From positions 1 through 64,000 of the forward strand of contig JBBIQS010000034.1 of the NCBI GenBank assembly GCA_037442205.1: a stretch of 64,000 bases of DNA. The letters run 5' to 3'. This DNA is from JBBIQS01 sp037442205. GTDB lineage: Bacteria; Myxococcota; Myxococcia; Myxococcales; UBA5297. This document shows, in pieces, positions 52,463 through 61,337 of the stretch. The number at the start of each line of letters is the position of its first letter. The stretch's first letter is position 1. The translations under genes and the position numbers were made by a program. The notes below the pieces were generated by a model. It was not told the DNA's origin, did not search any database, and saw only the letters and a list, made by a program, of their open reading frames with translations.

Positions 52463-53884
52463 ATGGCGACTCAGGTCGAGAAGCTGGCGGACTTCGCCGC
52501 CTCGCGCACCTACACGGATCTGTCGCTTGCGGCAAAGGCAGCGCTCAAGGCGCGCGTCCTGGATGCGCTCGGATGTGCGATCGGAGCCCTCTCAGCCGAG
52601 CCAATCGCAGCGATCCGGGCGCATGTCCAGGAGCTCGGCGGCAGGCCTTTCTGCTCCCTCATCGGCGGCGGCGACAGCGCTCCGGATCGCGCCGCGCTCC
52701 TCAACGGCGCCCTCGTCCGCTACCTCGACTACAACGACAGCTACCTTGCGCCGAAAGAGACCTGCCATCCCAGCGACAACCTCGCCGCGGTGATCGCCGC
52801 CGGCGAGCTGGCCGGCGCCAGCGGCGCCCAGTTCCTCACCGCGCTGGCCATCGCCTACCAGGTGCAGTGCCGCCTGTCCGACGCCGCTCCGCTTCGCGAC
52901 AAGGGCCTCGACCACACCGTCCAGCTCGCCTTCTCCGCCGCCGCGGGCGCCGCCCATGCGCTCAGCCTCGATCCGGCGCGCGCCGCCAGCGCCATCGGCA
53001 TCGCCGGCACCGCCAACCTCGCCCTGCGCGTCACCCGCACCGGCAAGCTCTCGCAATGGAAGGGGCTGGCCGCGCCCTGGGCCTCCAGCCGCGCCCTGGA
53101 GGCGGCCTTGCTCGCTCGCAGGGGCATCACCGGGCCGCTGGAGGTTTTCGAGGGCAACAAGGGCCTCATGGACCTGGCCGGCAAGTTCGAGATCGACTGG
53201 GAGAGGGAAGATCTCGAGCGAGTCACCAAGACGGTGATCAAGCGCTACAACGCCGAAGTCCACTCGCAGTCGGCGCTGGAGGCGCTGCTCGAGCTGCGGG
53301 AGGCCTACTCGCTGCGGCCCGAGGACGTGGAGCAGATCGAGCTCGACACGTTCGACGTGGCCTTCAAGATCATCGGCGGTGGCGAAGAGGGCGAGAAGCA
53401 CCACGTCGCCACCAAGGAGCAGGCCGATCACAGCCTGCCGTATCTGCTCGCGGTGGCGCTGGCCGACGGCGAGGTGACCCCGGCCCAATTCGAGCTCAAG
53501 CGAATCGAGGATCCGGCGATCCAACAGCTTATGGACCGGGTCACCGTGCGCGCCAATCCCGAGCTGAGCCGGCGCTTCCCGGCCGAGCACGCGGTGCGGC
53601 TCAAGGTCGCGCGCCGCGAGGGGCCGCCGCTGATTGCCGAGCGGAGCGACTTCCTGGGCTCGGTCACCCGCCCGCAGCCCTACGACGCGGTGGTCCGCAA
53701 GTTCGACGCGCTGGCGTCTGGCCACGCGGGGGCAGCGCTTCGAGAGGCGATCGTGGACGCGGTGTGGCGGCTGGATGAGCTCGGGCTGCGCCACCTGACG
53801 CACCTGCTCGAATCCATCGGAAGGGGCGAACCATGGCTGAACAGCATCCAGGAGGAAGAGGAGATCGAGGCTTCACCTTCCTGA
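52463..53884 (+). CDS. MmgE/PrpD-family dehydratase/decarboxylase
   Basis: A 473-aa protein of the MmgE/PrpD family (2-methylcitrate dehydratase, cis-aconitate decarboxylase). The N-terminal all-helical domain has the family features: DALGCAIGALS, RYLDYNDSYLAPKETCHPSDN (positions 90-110) and AIGIAGTANLALR; the C-terminal part has the swapped-hairpin domain. It could act on an unusual tricarboxylate; no prpB, prpC or acnD is near. ATG at 52463 has GGAGGGAGCAG upstream. Its end overlaps the next gene by 52 nt, in a different frame. Confidence 0.9.
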   Translation: MATQVEKLADFAASRTYTDLSLAAKAALKARVLDALGCAIGALSAEPIAAIRAHVQELGGRPFCSLIGGGDSAPDRAALLNGALVRYLDYNDSYLAPKETCHPSDNLAAVIAAGELAGASGAQFLTALAIAYQVQCRLSDAAPLRDKGLDHTVQLAFSAAAGAAHALSLDPARAASAIGIAGTANLALRVTRTGKLSQWKGLAAPWASSRALEAALLARRGITGPLEVFEGNKGLMDLAGKFEIDWEREDLERVTKTVIKRYNAEVHSQSALEALLELREAYSLRPEDVEQIELDTFDVAFKIIGGGEEGEKHHVATKEQADHSLPYLLAVALADGEVTPAQFELKRIEDPAIQQLMDRVTVRANPELSRRFPAEHAVRLKVARREGPPLIAERSDFLGSVTRPQPYDAVVRKFDALASGHAGAALREAIVDAVWRLDELGLRHLTHLLESIGRGEPWLNSIQEEEEIEASPS

Positions 53885-54687
53885 AGACGAACCAGCGGTC
53901 AGGCAAACCCCGGCAGCGCGGCATCACCGAGATCCGCGGCCCGTACTACACGCCGCTGGGCAAGCGCCAGCTCGAGGACATCCTCGAGACCATGGGCAGC
54001 TACGTCGACGCCCTCAAGTTCGCCGGCGGCTCCTTCACCCTCATGCCGCGCAAGGCGCTCAAGGAAATCATCGAGGTCGCCCACCGCTACGACGTGCTGG
54101 TGGACACCGGCGGCTTCATGGAGCGGGTGCTGACCATGGGCCCGGAGGCGGTGGACGCCTACGTGCGCGAGTGCAAGGAGGCGGGCTTCGACATCATCGA
54201 GGTCTCGTCCGGCTTCATCACCCTGGCCACCGACGACTGGCTGCGGGTGGTGGAGAAGGTTCAGCGCGCCGGCCTCAAGTGCAAGCCGGAGGTCGGCATC
54301 CAGTTCGGCGCCGGCGGCGCCACCACTGCCGAGGAGCTCGAGGCCGAAGGCACGCGCGACGTCGGAATCGCCATCGCACAGGCCAAGCGCTTCCTCTCCG
54401 CCGGTGCGTACCAGATCATGATCGAGTCCGAAGGCATCACCGAGAGCGTCAAGCGCTGGCGCACCGACGTGGTCTCCAAGCTGGTGGACGGCCTGGGGAT
54501 CGACCGGGTGATGTTCGAGGCCGCCGAGCCGGAGGTCTTCAGCTGGTACGTGAAGACCTACGGGCCGGAGGTGAACCTCTTCGTCGATCACAGCCAGATC
54601 GTGCAGCTCGAGTGCCTGCGCTCCGGCCTGTGGGGCACCAAGAGCACCTGGGGCCGCATCGTCTCGTACCCGGGCCAGGCGACCTAG
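53833..54687 (+). CDS. Phosphosulfolactate synthase-like protein (ComA/HSA32 family)
   Basis: A 284-aa TIM-barrel protein of the ComA family. The classical enzyme adds sulfite to phosphoenolpyruvate, the first step to coenzyme M; plant HSA32 is a stress protein of the same family. Family features seen: RGITEIRGPYYTP, DALKFAGGSFTLMP, VLVDTGGFMER, FDIIEVSSGFITLA, PEVGIQFGAGG and IMIESEGIT, with the Glu/Lys/Asp active-site set apparently kept. No ComB, ComC or ComDE is nearby, so the product is open. It starts inside the 3' end of the MmgE/PrpD gene (52-nt overlap), which signals joint expression and perhaps a shared pathway. Confidence 0.9.
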   Translation: MAEQHPGGRGDRGFTFLKTNQRSGKPRQRGITEIRGPYYTPLGKRQLEDILETMGSYVDALKFAGGSFTLMPRKALKEIIEVAHRYDVLVDTGGFMERVLTMGPEAVDAYVRECKEAGFDIIEVSSGFITLATDDWLRVVEKVQRAGLKCKPEVGIQFGAGGATTAEELEAEGTRDVGIAIAQAKRFLSAGAYQIMIESEGITESVKRWRTDVVSKLVDGLGIDRVMFEAAEPEVFSWYVKTYGPEVNLFVDHSQIVQLECLRSGLWGTKSTWGRIVSYPGQAT

Positions 54688-55376
54688 GGCGGAACCGCCC
54701 CCTCCTCCGCGGTTCGCCGCGCGGTCGCCAGATGTTGCGAGAACCAGTCCCGGGCGAGCGCGGCAACCTGCTCGAGGGTTCCCGGCTCCTCGAAGAGATG
54801 GGTGGCGCCGGGCACGATCTCGAGGCCGCGCTTGCACTCTAGCGCCCGGTAGGCGCGCTCGTTGAGCTCGATCACCACGGTGTCGTCGCCGCCGACGATC
54901 AGCAGCGTGGGGGCGCTCACCTGCGCCAGCTCCCGACCTGCCAGGTCAGGCCGGCCGCCTCGCGAGACGATGGCCCCCACTCCCTCCGGCTCGCGGGCCG
55001 CCGCCACCAGCGCCGCGGCCGCACCGGTGCTCGAGCCGAAGTAGCCGATGCTCAGCCCTCGCGTCTCGACCTGCTGCGCGACCCATTCCTTGGCGGCGCT
55101 CAGGCGCCCGGCGAGCAGCTCGATGTTGAAGCGCAGGTGCCCGGTGAAGCGCTCTTCGTCCTCCTCCTCGCCGGTCAGCAGGTCCAGCAGCAGGGTCGCC
55201 AGCCCGGCCTGCTGCAGGATGCCGGCCACGAACCGGTTTCTGGGGGAGAAGCGGCTGCTGCCGCTGCCGTGCGCGAAGACCACCACGCCGGTGGCCTGAG
55301 CCGGGACGCTCAACGTCCCCTCGAGCGAGATCCCGCTCGGCGCCGGAATCGCCACTTCCCGCTGCATCGTCGCCAT
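54684..55376 (-). CDS. Dienelactone hydrolase-family alpha/beta hydrolase
   Basis: A 230-aa soluble hydrolase of the small dienelactone-hydrolase type. VVVFAHGSGSSR is the oxyanion strand, S116 in YFGSSTGAAA the nucleophile, the acid likely in VGGDDTVV, and the His in GATHLFEEP. Substrate unknown. It lies 23 nt after the phosphoribosyltransferase gene, and this pair (hydrolase next to or fused with a phosphoribosyltransferase) recurs in bacteria. The stop TAG overlaps the ComA-like gene's stop in a CTAG. Nearby Hsp20 and DoxX suggest a stress setting. Confidence 0.88.
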   Translation of the reverse strand: MATMQREVAIPAPSGISLEGTLSVPAQATGVVVFAHGSGSSRFSPRNRFVAGILQQAGLATLLLDLLTGEEEDEERFTGHLRFNIELLAGRLSAAKEWVAQQVETRGLSIGYFGSSTGAAAALVAAAREPEGVGAIVSRGGRPDLAGRELAQVSAPTLLIVGGDDTVVIELNERAYRALECKRGLEIVPGATHLFEEPGTLEQVAALARDWFSQHLATARRTAEEGAVPP

Positions 55377-55399
55377 CGCTATGCCTCACGCATTCTGGC

Positions 55400-56116
55400 T
55401 CACGCGCTCGGCGGCGCACTGGGGGTCGGCGACGGGGGCGCAGCCTTCCCTGGTTCCCTCTCGCGCCTGGCGCGTTCCAGAAGATTCCTGACCTCTTCGT
55501 CGCTGGTCTGGCCGAAGATCCGGTACCAGAGCCCGACCGCCAGAAACGGCTCCGGATTCTCCAGGCAGACGACCTGGTCCACTTCGCGCGCCATCCGCTC
55601 GCAGACCGACTGCTCGGCGACCGGGATGGCGACGATGAGTCGCGCCGGTCCCAGCCTCCTGACCGCCACCGCCGCCGCCCGCATCGTCGCACCGGTGGCG
55701 AGCCCATCGTCGACCAGGATCACGATTCGGCCCGCGATCGGCAGCGACGGCCGCCCTTGCCGGAAGAGGTGCTCTCGCCGCGTCAGCTCGGCGGCTTCCA
55801 GCTCGGCCACGCGCGATACGACCTCGTCCGAAATCCCCAGCCCGTGGATTACCTCCGGGTTCAGGACCACGGCGCCGCCGCTGGCGATCGCCCCCATGGC
55901 CAGCTCCTCCTGCCCCGGCAGTCCGAGCTTTCGGACGACCATCACGTCCAGCGGCGCGCCGAGGATCTTGGCGACCTCGTAAGCGACAGGCACTCCGCCG
56001 CGCGGCAGCCCGAGCACCAGCACGTCGGCCGCGCTCAACTCCCGCAGCCGTTCACCGAGCGCACGCCCGGCTTCGACGCGGTCCGTAAAGAGAGGCCCTA
56101 GGAGGATCCGGTCCAT
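55400..56116 (-). CDS. Phosphoribosyltransferase-domain protein
   Basis: A 238-aa type I phosphoribosyltransferase fold protein. The PRPP motif is VILVDDGLATGAT (D136-D137), and GLPRGGVPVAYEVA is the N-terminal loop. It is longer than the purine salvage enzymes and belongs to a group often paired with dienelactone hydrolases. The base acceptor is not known. The C-terminal tail is Pro/Ala rich. ATG at 56116; the upstream sequence lacks a good ribosome-binding site, so the start is somewhat uncertain. Same strand as the hydrolase gene, 23 nt apart. Confidence 0.87.
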   Translation of the reverse strand: MDRILLGPLFTDRVEAGRALGERLRELSAADVLVLGLPRGGVPVAYEVAKILGAPLDVMVVRKLGLPGQEELAMGAIASGGAVVLNPEVIHGLGISDEVVSRVAELEAAELTRREHLFRQGRPSLPIAGRIVILVDDGLATGATMRAAAVAVRRLGPARLIVAIPVAEQSVCERMAREVDQVVCLENPEPFLAVGLWYRIFGQTSDEEVRNLLERARREREPGKAAPPSPTPSAPPSA

Positions 56117-56388
56117 GGCTGGAAGGTAACGCCGTCGGCGAAGCCGACAGCGATGGTGATGGAACCGCTTCCAGACAGACCTTGCGCAGCGAGGCACGGC
56201 CGTCTGCCCGCATAGCCAGGGCAACTACCGGCCTCTTCCCGATGAGCCGCCGAGCCGCAATCTAAAGCGACGGCCCGAGCAGCGGGACTCGCGAGAGCGC
56301 CCTCTGGCCGGCCGACCGAATGGGCGCGAGCCATCCATCTCAGAGTCGGCGAAACCCTGGTGGACGGCTCGTCGTGGGGAGGCTCGCA

Positions 56389-56913
56389 ATGGAGATCGGC
56401 ATTGCGATCGGGCTGCTCTTGCTCCGGCTCTTCGCCGGCCTGCAGCTGGCGGCGCACGGCACTCAGAAGCTCGCCGGCTGGTTTGGCGGCTTTGGGATCG
56501 ACGGCGTGGGGAACTTCTTCCAGCAGCTGGGACTGCGCCCGGGCAAGTTCATGGCGGTCCTGGCTGGGCTCGGCGAGCTGGTAGGAGGACTGATGCTGGC
56601 GCTCGGGCTCCTCAGTCCGCTGGCCGCCGCCATCGTCATCGCGGTGATGCTCACTGCGACGACGACCGTGCATCTGGGCAAGGGCTTCTTTGCCGAGCGA
56701 GGCGGGTTCGAGCTGCCGCTGCTGATAGCGGCGGTCGCCGCCAGCATCGGCTTCGCGGGAGCCGGGGCGTTCTCGCTGGACGCCGCCATCGGCTGGCACT
56801 TCGCCGGCTGGGAGACCGGAATCTTCTCCGTCGCCGCCGGGGTGGTCGGGATGTTGGTGGCGCAGGCGATGCGCACCACCAAGATCGTCGAGCGCGCCAA
56901 GCAGAAGACCTGA
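56389..56913 (+). CDS. DoxX-family membrane protein
   Basis: A 174-aa inner-membrane protein with four or five helices of the DoxX family. RLFAGLQLAAHGTQKLAGWFGG is the N-terminal hallmark (helix 1 and its HGTQK turn, 12-33), followed by PGKFMAVLAGLGELVGGLM. Members act in redox or sulfur stress complexes and in catechol-type metabolism in different species. ATG at 56389 with GGGGAGG 6 nt upstream. Convergent with hsp20, with a hairpin between them. Confidence 0.9.
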   Translation: MEIGIAIGLLLLRLFAGLQLAAHGTQKLAGWFGGFGIDGVGNFFQQLGLRPGKFMAVLAGLGELVGGLMLALGLLSPLAAAIVIAVMLTATTTVHLGKGFFAERGGFELPLLIAAVAASIGFAGAGAFSLDAAIGWHFAGWETGIFSVAAGVVGMLVAQAMRTTKIVERAKQKT

Positions 56914-56932
56914 GCGCCTCCGAAACCCACGA

Positions 56933-56961
56933 GGGGCAGGCCCAGTCCTTGGACCTGCCCC
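56933..56961. terminator. Hairpin between convergent doxX-like and hsp20 genes
   Basis: A perfect 8-bp stem, GGGGCAGG (56933-56940) with CCTGCCCC (56954-56961), has an inner CCA/TGG pairing in its loop. It lies 20 nt after the DoxX gene and 24 nt before the hsp20 stop. No T-tract; a two-way terminator is likely but unproven. Confidence 0.5.
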
Positions 56962-56984
56962 GTGCCCTGCCCGGCAGGATGGCG

Positions 56985-57482
56985 TTAGGCCTTCGCCTTC
57001 TCGGTTTCCCTGCCCTTCATCAGCGGGATCTTCTTGGCCTGGATCTCGGGCTTCTTGGCCACGCGGATCTCCAGCTCGCCGTTCTTCAGCTCGGCGCCCA
57101 CGTGGTCGAGATCCACTCCGCTGGGCAGGCTGAACGAGCGGCTGAACGAGCCGTAGCTGCGCTCGAACGAGTAATACTGGTCGCCCTCCTCGCGGTGCTC
57201 CTCCTCGCGCTTGCCCGACACGCTGAGCAGGTTGCCACTGAGCGAGATGTCGAGGTCGCTCTCCTTGACGCCCGGCATGTCGGCCTTGAAGACGTAGGAG
57301 TCCTTGGTCTCCTTGACGTCGAACGCGGGGACGTAGCCAGCGGTGGGAGCCAGCGCCCGGCCCACATCCTCGAACGGATCCCAGCCGAGCATGCCGCGCA
57401 TGAACTCGAACGGATCCCATCCACGGCGCCTGACGAGGCTGCGCTCACTTTCCGGACGATCCTGCCGTCGGACGATCGCCAT
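56985..57482 (-). CDS. Hsp20/alpha-crystallin small heat-shock protein
   Basis: A 165-aa small heat-shock chaperone that binds unfolding proteins without ATP. The N-terminal arm has two WDPFE repeats (residues about 22-38). The alpha-crystallin domain lies at about 50-145, with PAFDVKETKDSYVFKADMPG and GVDLDHVGAELKNGELEIRV, and the C-terminal extension has an IPL (I-x-I/V-like) docking motif at KKIPLMKG. ATG at 57482 with GGAGG 7 nt upstream. A hairpin lies in the leader. A stress regulon with neighbouring DoxX, hydrolase and phosphoribosyltransferase genes is plausible. Confidence 0.93.
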   Translation of the reverse strand: MAIVRRQDRPESERSLVRRRGWDPFEFMRGMLGWDPFEDVGRALAPTAGYVPAFDVKETKDSYVFKADMPGVKESDLDISLSGNLLSVSGKREEEHREEGDQYYSFERSYGSFSRSFSLPSGVDLDHVGAELKNGELEIRVAKKPEIQAKKIPLMKGRETEKAKA

Positions 57483-57793
57483 ATCTCCACCTCCATCTCC
57501 TCGGCGCTTTCAGAGCGCCGGATTCATCCCTTGGGAGATCGTAAGGACGCAAATCGCGCCGTCCATTCGGCGCGCGCGGACGTTTCTCTGGCTGCGCGCA
57601 CTGTGGAAAGCGAGAACCAAAGGATTGGCAGGTCGCCCCAGGCGCCAACGAGCCGTCCGCGGCGCTCGAGGAGCACCATAGTGCGTGCGGGTGAGTGCCG
57701 GAGCGATTTCGTGTCAGCTGATCGCCCGCCGATTCGCCTCTCCGCCGGGCGCCGCGGTCGTCGAAAGACGATGGGAGCGGCTCGGCAGCGCCG
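57483..57793 (-). promoter_or_regulatory. hsp20 leader and promoter region
   Basis: A 311-bp region that must hold the hsp20 promoter. The clear element is a perfect 7-bp hairpin, CGGCGCT (57502-57508) and AGCGCCG (57514-57520) with a 5-nt loop, which on the mRNA lies just before the purine-rich Shine-Dalgarno. It does not enclose the Shine-Dalgarno, so a ROSE-type thermometer is not evident. No CIRCE inverted repeat was seen, and no gene. Confidence 0.4.
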
Positions 57794-58528
57794 TCACTGG
57801 GAAGGCCTGCCGCCCCGCGCCGCGGTGCAGCTCATCCGGTACACCGACCAGGCCCAGATGAAGACCGCCGAGGTGAGGAGTCCGGCGATGAAGGTGAGCA
57901 GCATGGGGACGACCCCCAGCGAGTCACGGACTCCCTCGGTCGCCCCGGACGAGATGGCGTACCCGACCTGCGCCAGCTGGGCGCGGATGCACGCCTTCCT
58001 GTCAGCACCGACGCATTCCGGAAAGACGTCGCTCAGCTCGCTGCGCGCCCCGTCTACCGCGGCCATGGCGGCCTGGCGGCTGACCTCGGCGATGGCCCTG
58101 CCCAGCGGCCCTTTCCCGTCCGGACCGATCCGATGCTCCAGCTCCGCCGACAGCGACTCCGCGAAGGCCGTCGCCGCCTCCTGCGAGAGCTCGCCGACCG
58201 GGGAGACGTACACTCCGCCGGCGCCGGTCCCGCCGATGCCCCAGCGCGGGCCCTCGATCGCTCCCCAGATCACGTCGGCGGTGCTGCTGCGTATCAGCGA
58301 GGAGAGCTGGTCGCGGAACTCGGGCTTCGACAGGTCGTCGAGTGCGGCGCGCACCGCGCCCCGGGTGTAGCGCTCGGCGAGCGGCGCCGGCACGTTCGGG
58401 TCCACGTTCGCCGCCTTCGCTTCAAGCTGCGCCAGGGCGCCCTTACTCGCCTGCTCGCCCGCCCGATGGGCACAGCCCAAGACCAGCAGCGAGGCGACGG
58501 CGGCGAGCTGTGGCGCGCGTCGTCGCAT
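57794..58528 (-). CDS. Lipoprotein with a C-terminal membrane helix, unknown function
   Basis: A 244-aa protein. The N-terminus MRRRAPQLAAVASLLVLGCAH has a lipobox with Cys19. The middle (20-200) is mostly helical, and a single membrane helix near 210-232 (MLLTFIAGLLTSAVFIWAW) sits before a basic, Ser/Gly-rich end. A protein anchored at both ends, by lipid and by helix, is unusual. ATG at 58528 lies about 10 nt after GAGGGGG, better placed than the ATG at 58537. Family not recognised. Confidence 0.7.
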   Translation of the reverse strand: MRRRAPQLAAVASLLVLGCAHRAGEQASKGALAQLEAKAANVDPNVPAPLAERYTRGAVRAALDDLSKPEFRDQLSSLIRSSTADVIWGAIEGPRWGIGGTGAGGVYVSPVGELSQEAATAFAESLSAELEHRIGPDGKGPLGRAIAEVSRQAAMAAVDGARSELSDVFPECVGADRKACIRAQLAQVGYAISSGATEGVRDSLGVVPMLLTFIAGLLTSAVFIWAWSVYRMSCTAARGGRPSQ

Positions 58529-58690
58529 GCCGGGCATCCCCCTCGCACGATATTTGGCGGATGCGCGCGGAGAGTGCAGTTCCCCAGGCGAGGGCCCCCG
58601 CGCCGCCGGCCGGCAAAATCAAGCGCCCTGGCGGCCGGCAATACCCCGACGGCGGCGGGATTCCGCCCGCCCTCCGAGCGCCAGGCGCCA

Positions 58691-59377
58691 TCAGAAGTAT
58701 TGGAAGCCCACGACGATCGGGAAGTAGTAGCCGTTGGCTCGCCGGGTGCCGGTGCCGATGTCGATCAGAGGGCCGTAGATGAAGTGGAAGCGAGCCTCCA
58801 GGTAGATCTGGGTCGGGAAGCCCAGCGAGAAGCCGAGCTTGAAGCCGAGATTGCCGCCGGGATCAATGGAGCTCCTGGCCCCCAGGACGGTGGTGGTGGG
58901 AGTCGGGGTCGGGAAGCAGAAGAAGGTGCCGGGGGAGCAGAAGGTCACCAGCTGCACCCCGGTGATCTGCTCGATCGACACGGTTCGAAAGTAGATGCCG
59001 GGACCGGCCAGGACTTTGAGGCTCACCACCCTGCCCGGCTCGATCACGTCAAAGCCGACGTCGACGGTGCTCCACTGCATTCGCTGCACGCCGGTGAGGC
59101 TGGCGCCGGTCTCCGGGATGAGGTCGCTCCTCACGTTGTAGGAGCTGTAGAGGTAGTCGGCCTGCAGGTTCAGGCGCCCATGGAAGTGGTAGCCGACCCC
59201 GCCCGTGATGCCCCAGCCGACGTAGAACGCCTCGGAGGATTGCGAGGCGGGCACACCGGCACTGCCGCCGAGGAAGTAGTTGAACCCGGCCAGGGGCGAC
59301 TTCTCCTCCTCGCCGGCGCTGGCGCTCCCGACCAACGCCACTGCCAGGAATACCGCCAGCAGAACGAATCGCCGCAT
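58691..59377 (-). CDS. Small outer-membrane beta-barrel protein
   Basis: A 228-aa exported protein with a signal peptide (about 21 residues, ending SASA). The rest alternates polar and nonpolar residues in strands, for example VGWGITGGVGYHFHGRLNLQ, LQADYLYSSYNVRS and YLEARFHFIYG, and ends in aromatic F-Q-Y-F, the usual signal for BAM-mediated insertion. It has about eight to ten strands, like OmpA-type or OmpW-type small barrels. Two Cys near residue 155 (TFCSPGTFFC) may form a loop disulfide. Function unknown. Confidence 0.8.
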   Translation of the reverse strand: MRRFVLLAVFLAVALVGSASAGEEEKSPLAGFNYFLGGSAGVPASQSSEAFYVGWGITGGVGYHFHGRLNLQADYLYSSYNVRSDLIPETGASLTGVQRMQWSTVDVGFDVIEPGRVVSLKVLAGPGIYFRTVSIEQITGVQLVTFCSPGTFFCFPTPTPTTTVLGARSSIDPGGNLGFKLGFSLGFPTQIYLEARFHFIYGPLIDIGTGTRRANGYYFPIVVGFQYF

Positions 59378-59491
59378 AGGTGCCCCCCTGGCAAATATTC
59401 GAAGCGGCGGCGGCAGGCGGCAGACTCGCGCATGGGGGCGGCTTCCTCTATGGATACTTTTCTCCCGATCAGCGCCGGCGCCGGCGGGACC

Positions 59492-60127
59492 TCAGGCGAG
59501 GATGTTCACCGCCCGCGCCGCCACCAGAGCGATCGTGACCAGCGAGACCAAAGCCTCCACGCTCATCAGGGCGCGGGCGCGCGTCGAGAGCGGCGGGGTA
59601 TCGGTGGGACCGAAGGTCGTGGCGGTGGTCAGGGCCAGATAGAGGTATTCGGGGAAGCGCGGCTGCCACCGGGCCGAGGTGCGGCCGGGCGCCACCATCT
59701 CCGGAAACATCCACTCTGCCGTACGGGCCTCCCCCGCGGCCCGCGCGTCCGGCCCTCCGCGATCCAGAAGCCAGTAGCTGAGCGCGAACGCGAAGATGTT
59801 GTCGACCCAGATGCACGCCGCCAGATGCAGGAGCACCCATCCCGGCAGCGGCGTTCCGGCGGCCAGGTGACTGAGCAGTGAGATGAGCGCTCGGATCGTC
59901 AGAAACGCCACCACTGCCACCACCGCACCGGCCGACCATCGCCCGGCAGCGGGATGCCCGAAACGCCGCAGAATCCTCGACAGCGTCAGCAAGCTCACCA
60001 CCAGGCCCGTGACCACCGCGGCCACGGTTGGAGACACAAACCTGTAGCGAGGCGGCAGCGAGAGCCCGAGAACCGCGGACACGGCGAAGCAGATGATCGG
60101 AGGCCACTCGAGGAATCGTCGAGCCAT
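59492..60127 (-). CDS. DUF1345-like integral membrane protein
   Basis: A 211-aa membrane protein with five or six helices. The end resembles DUF1345: EYLYLALTTATTFGPTDTPPL and a final helix EALVSLVTIALVAARAVNIL, which in that family looks like a short ion-channel pore segment (T-x-T-x-F-G-P). The start ATG at 60127 (MARRFLEW) is chosen to keep a clean membrane protein; the frame upstream is Arg-rich and overlaps the divergent gene. Function unknown. Confidence 0.78.
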   Translation of the reverse strand: MARRFLEWPPIICFAVSAVLGLSLPPRYRFVSPTVAAVVTGLVVSLLTLSRILRRFGHPAAGRWSAGAVVAVVAFLTIRALISLLSHLAAGTPLPGWVLLHLAACIWVDNIFAFALSYWLLDRGGPDARAAGEARTAEWMFPEMVAPGRTSARWQPRFPEYLYLALTTATTFGPTDTPPLSTRARALMSVEALVSLVTIALVAARAVNILA

Positions 60128-60317
60128 GCGCCCTCCCCCCGGACTGTCGCCCACTACCGGGCCCTCACGTTGCGCGTCCCCCGGGTAACGATATGGCTTT
60201 CGTCGGGCGGGTTCGGGAACCACGCGCCGGGTGTGGTCGAGCGCCGCGGACGACCATTCAGCCCGTGCGCCGGGGGAGATCGAGAGTTTCCCCGGGTTCT
60301 TGAAGCGGCCCGGGAGC

Positions 60318-61256
60318 ATGGCCAACTCGAGCGAGACAGGCGCGTTGCGGGCCTGGCCGGACGAGCGCGCCCGCGTCGGAAGGGAACTGGCTGAGGTGCT
60401 CGAAACCCTTTCACGGCTGCTGAGCATCACAGTCGTCATCTTCATGATCGGCAGCTTGCTGGAGATGGGTCTGAAGCTCGACCTGCCGGAGACCCGCAAG
60501 GCGCTGCGCAACGTGAATTTCCTGGTGCTGTGCCTGGCGTGGAGCTTCTTGCTCAACCCGGCCCTCGCCCTGCTGCTCACCAAGACCATTCCGCTGGCCA
60601 AGCCCTATGCGCTGGGCCTGATGTTCTTGGGAATGGCGCCGTGCGCTCCCTTCCTGCCGATGGTCGCGCAGAAGGCCGGCGGCGACCTGTCGTACGTCGC
60701 GGCGTTCATGGTGCTGGCCGCCGTCGGAACGGCGATCTACATGCCCTTCGCGGTGCCGATCCTGGTCCCCGGTTTCTCGGCGGATGCCTGGACGATCGCC
60801 AAGCCGCTCGTCTTCTTTATCTTGCTTCCGTTGGCTATCGGCGCGGCGCTCCGGTCCGTCTCGCGATCGTTCGCCGACAAGATCCTGCCCGCAGTGAAGA
60901 GGCTGACCGACCTCGACATCCTTTTGATGCTGGTCGTGATCCTGCTTCGCTACGGAAAGGACTACCTCAGCGCGGTGGGGAGCTACGCGATCGGAACCCA
61001 GTTCCTCTATTACGCGGTGGTAGCCGCGGCGTCCTATTGGCTGGGGTTCGGCCTCGCCCCGAACCAGAAGAGCGTGCTCGCCCTGGGACTCTGCACCCGG
61101 AACATCGGCGCCGCGGTCGCTCCGCTGATGGCCGTCCCCGGCACCGACCAGCGGGCGGTCGTCATGTGCCTGCTGGGAATCTTCACCACCATGGGGACTG
61201 GGCTCGCCGCCGCCGCGCTGATGGGACGGCGAGCGCCAATCCACCAGCCGGCTTAG
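60318..61256 (+). CDS. Bile acid:sodium symporter-family (SBF/arsenical-type) transporter
   Basis: A 312-aa membrane protein with about nine helices of the BASS/SBF family (sodium-coupled carriers of bile acids, pantothenate or pyruvate, and relatives). Helix-break motifs include LGLMFLGMAPCAPFLPMV and GLCTRNIGAAVAPL (R-N-x-G in the crossing helices), which line the sodium sites. The ligand cannot be told. Two starts are possible: ATG 60318 (used; GGGAG is too close) and GTG 60231 (adds 29 non-hydrophobic residues). Divergent from the DUF1345-like gene. Confidence 0.87.
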   Translation: MANSSETGALRAWPDERARVGRELAEVLETLSRLLSITVVIFMIGSLLEMGLKLDLPETRKALRNVNFLVLCLAWSFLLNPALALLLTKTIPLAKPYALGLMFLGMAPCAPFLPMVAQKAGGDLSYVAAFMVLAAVGTAIYMPFAVPILVPGFSADAWTIAKPLVFFILLPLAIGAALRSVSRSFADKILPAVKRLTDLDILLMLVVILLRYGKDYLSAVGSYAIGTQFLYYAVVAAASYWLGFGLAPNQKSVLALGLCTRNIGAAVAPLMAVPGTDQRAVVMCLLGIFTTMGTGLAAAALMGRRAPIHQPA

Positions 61257-61337
61257 AGCAGCCGTCCGGAGCAGCAACGCCAGGTCCGGAAAGCGCCGGC
61301 GACCACTCGGACTCGGGCGGCCAGCCAGAGCGTCCCA

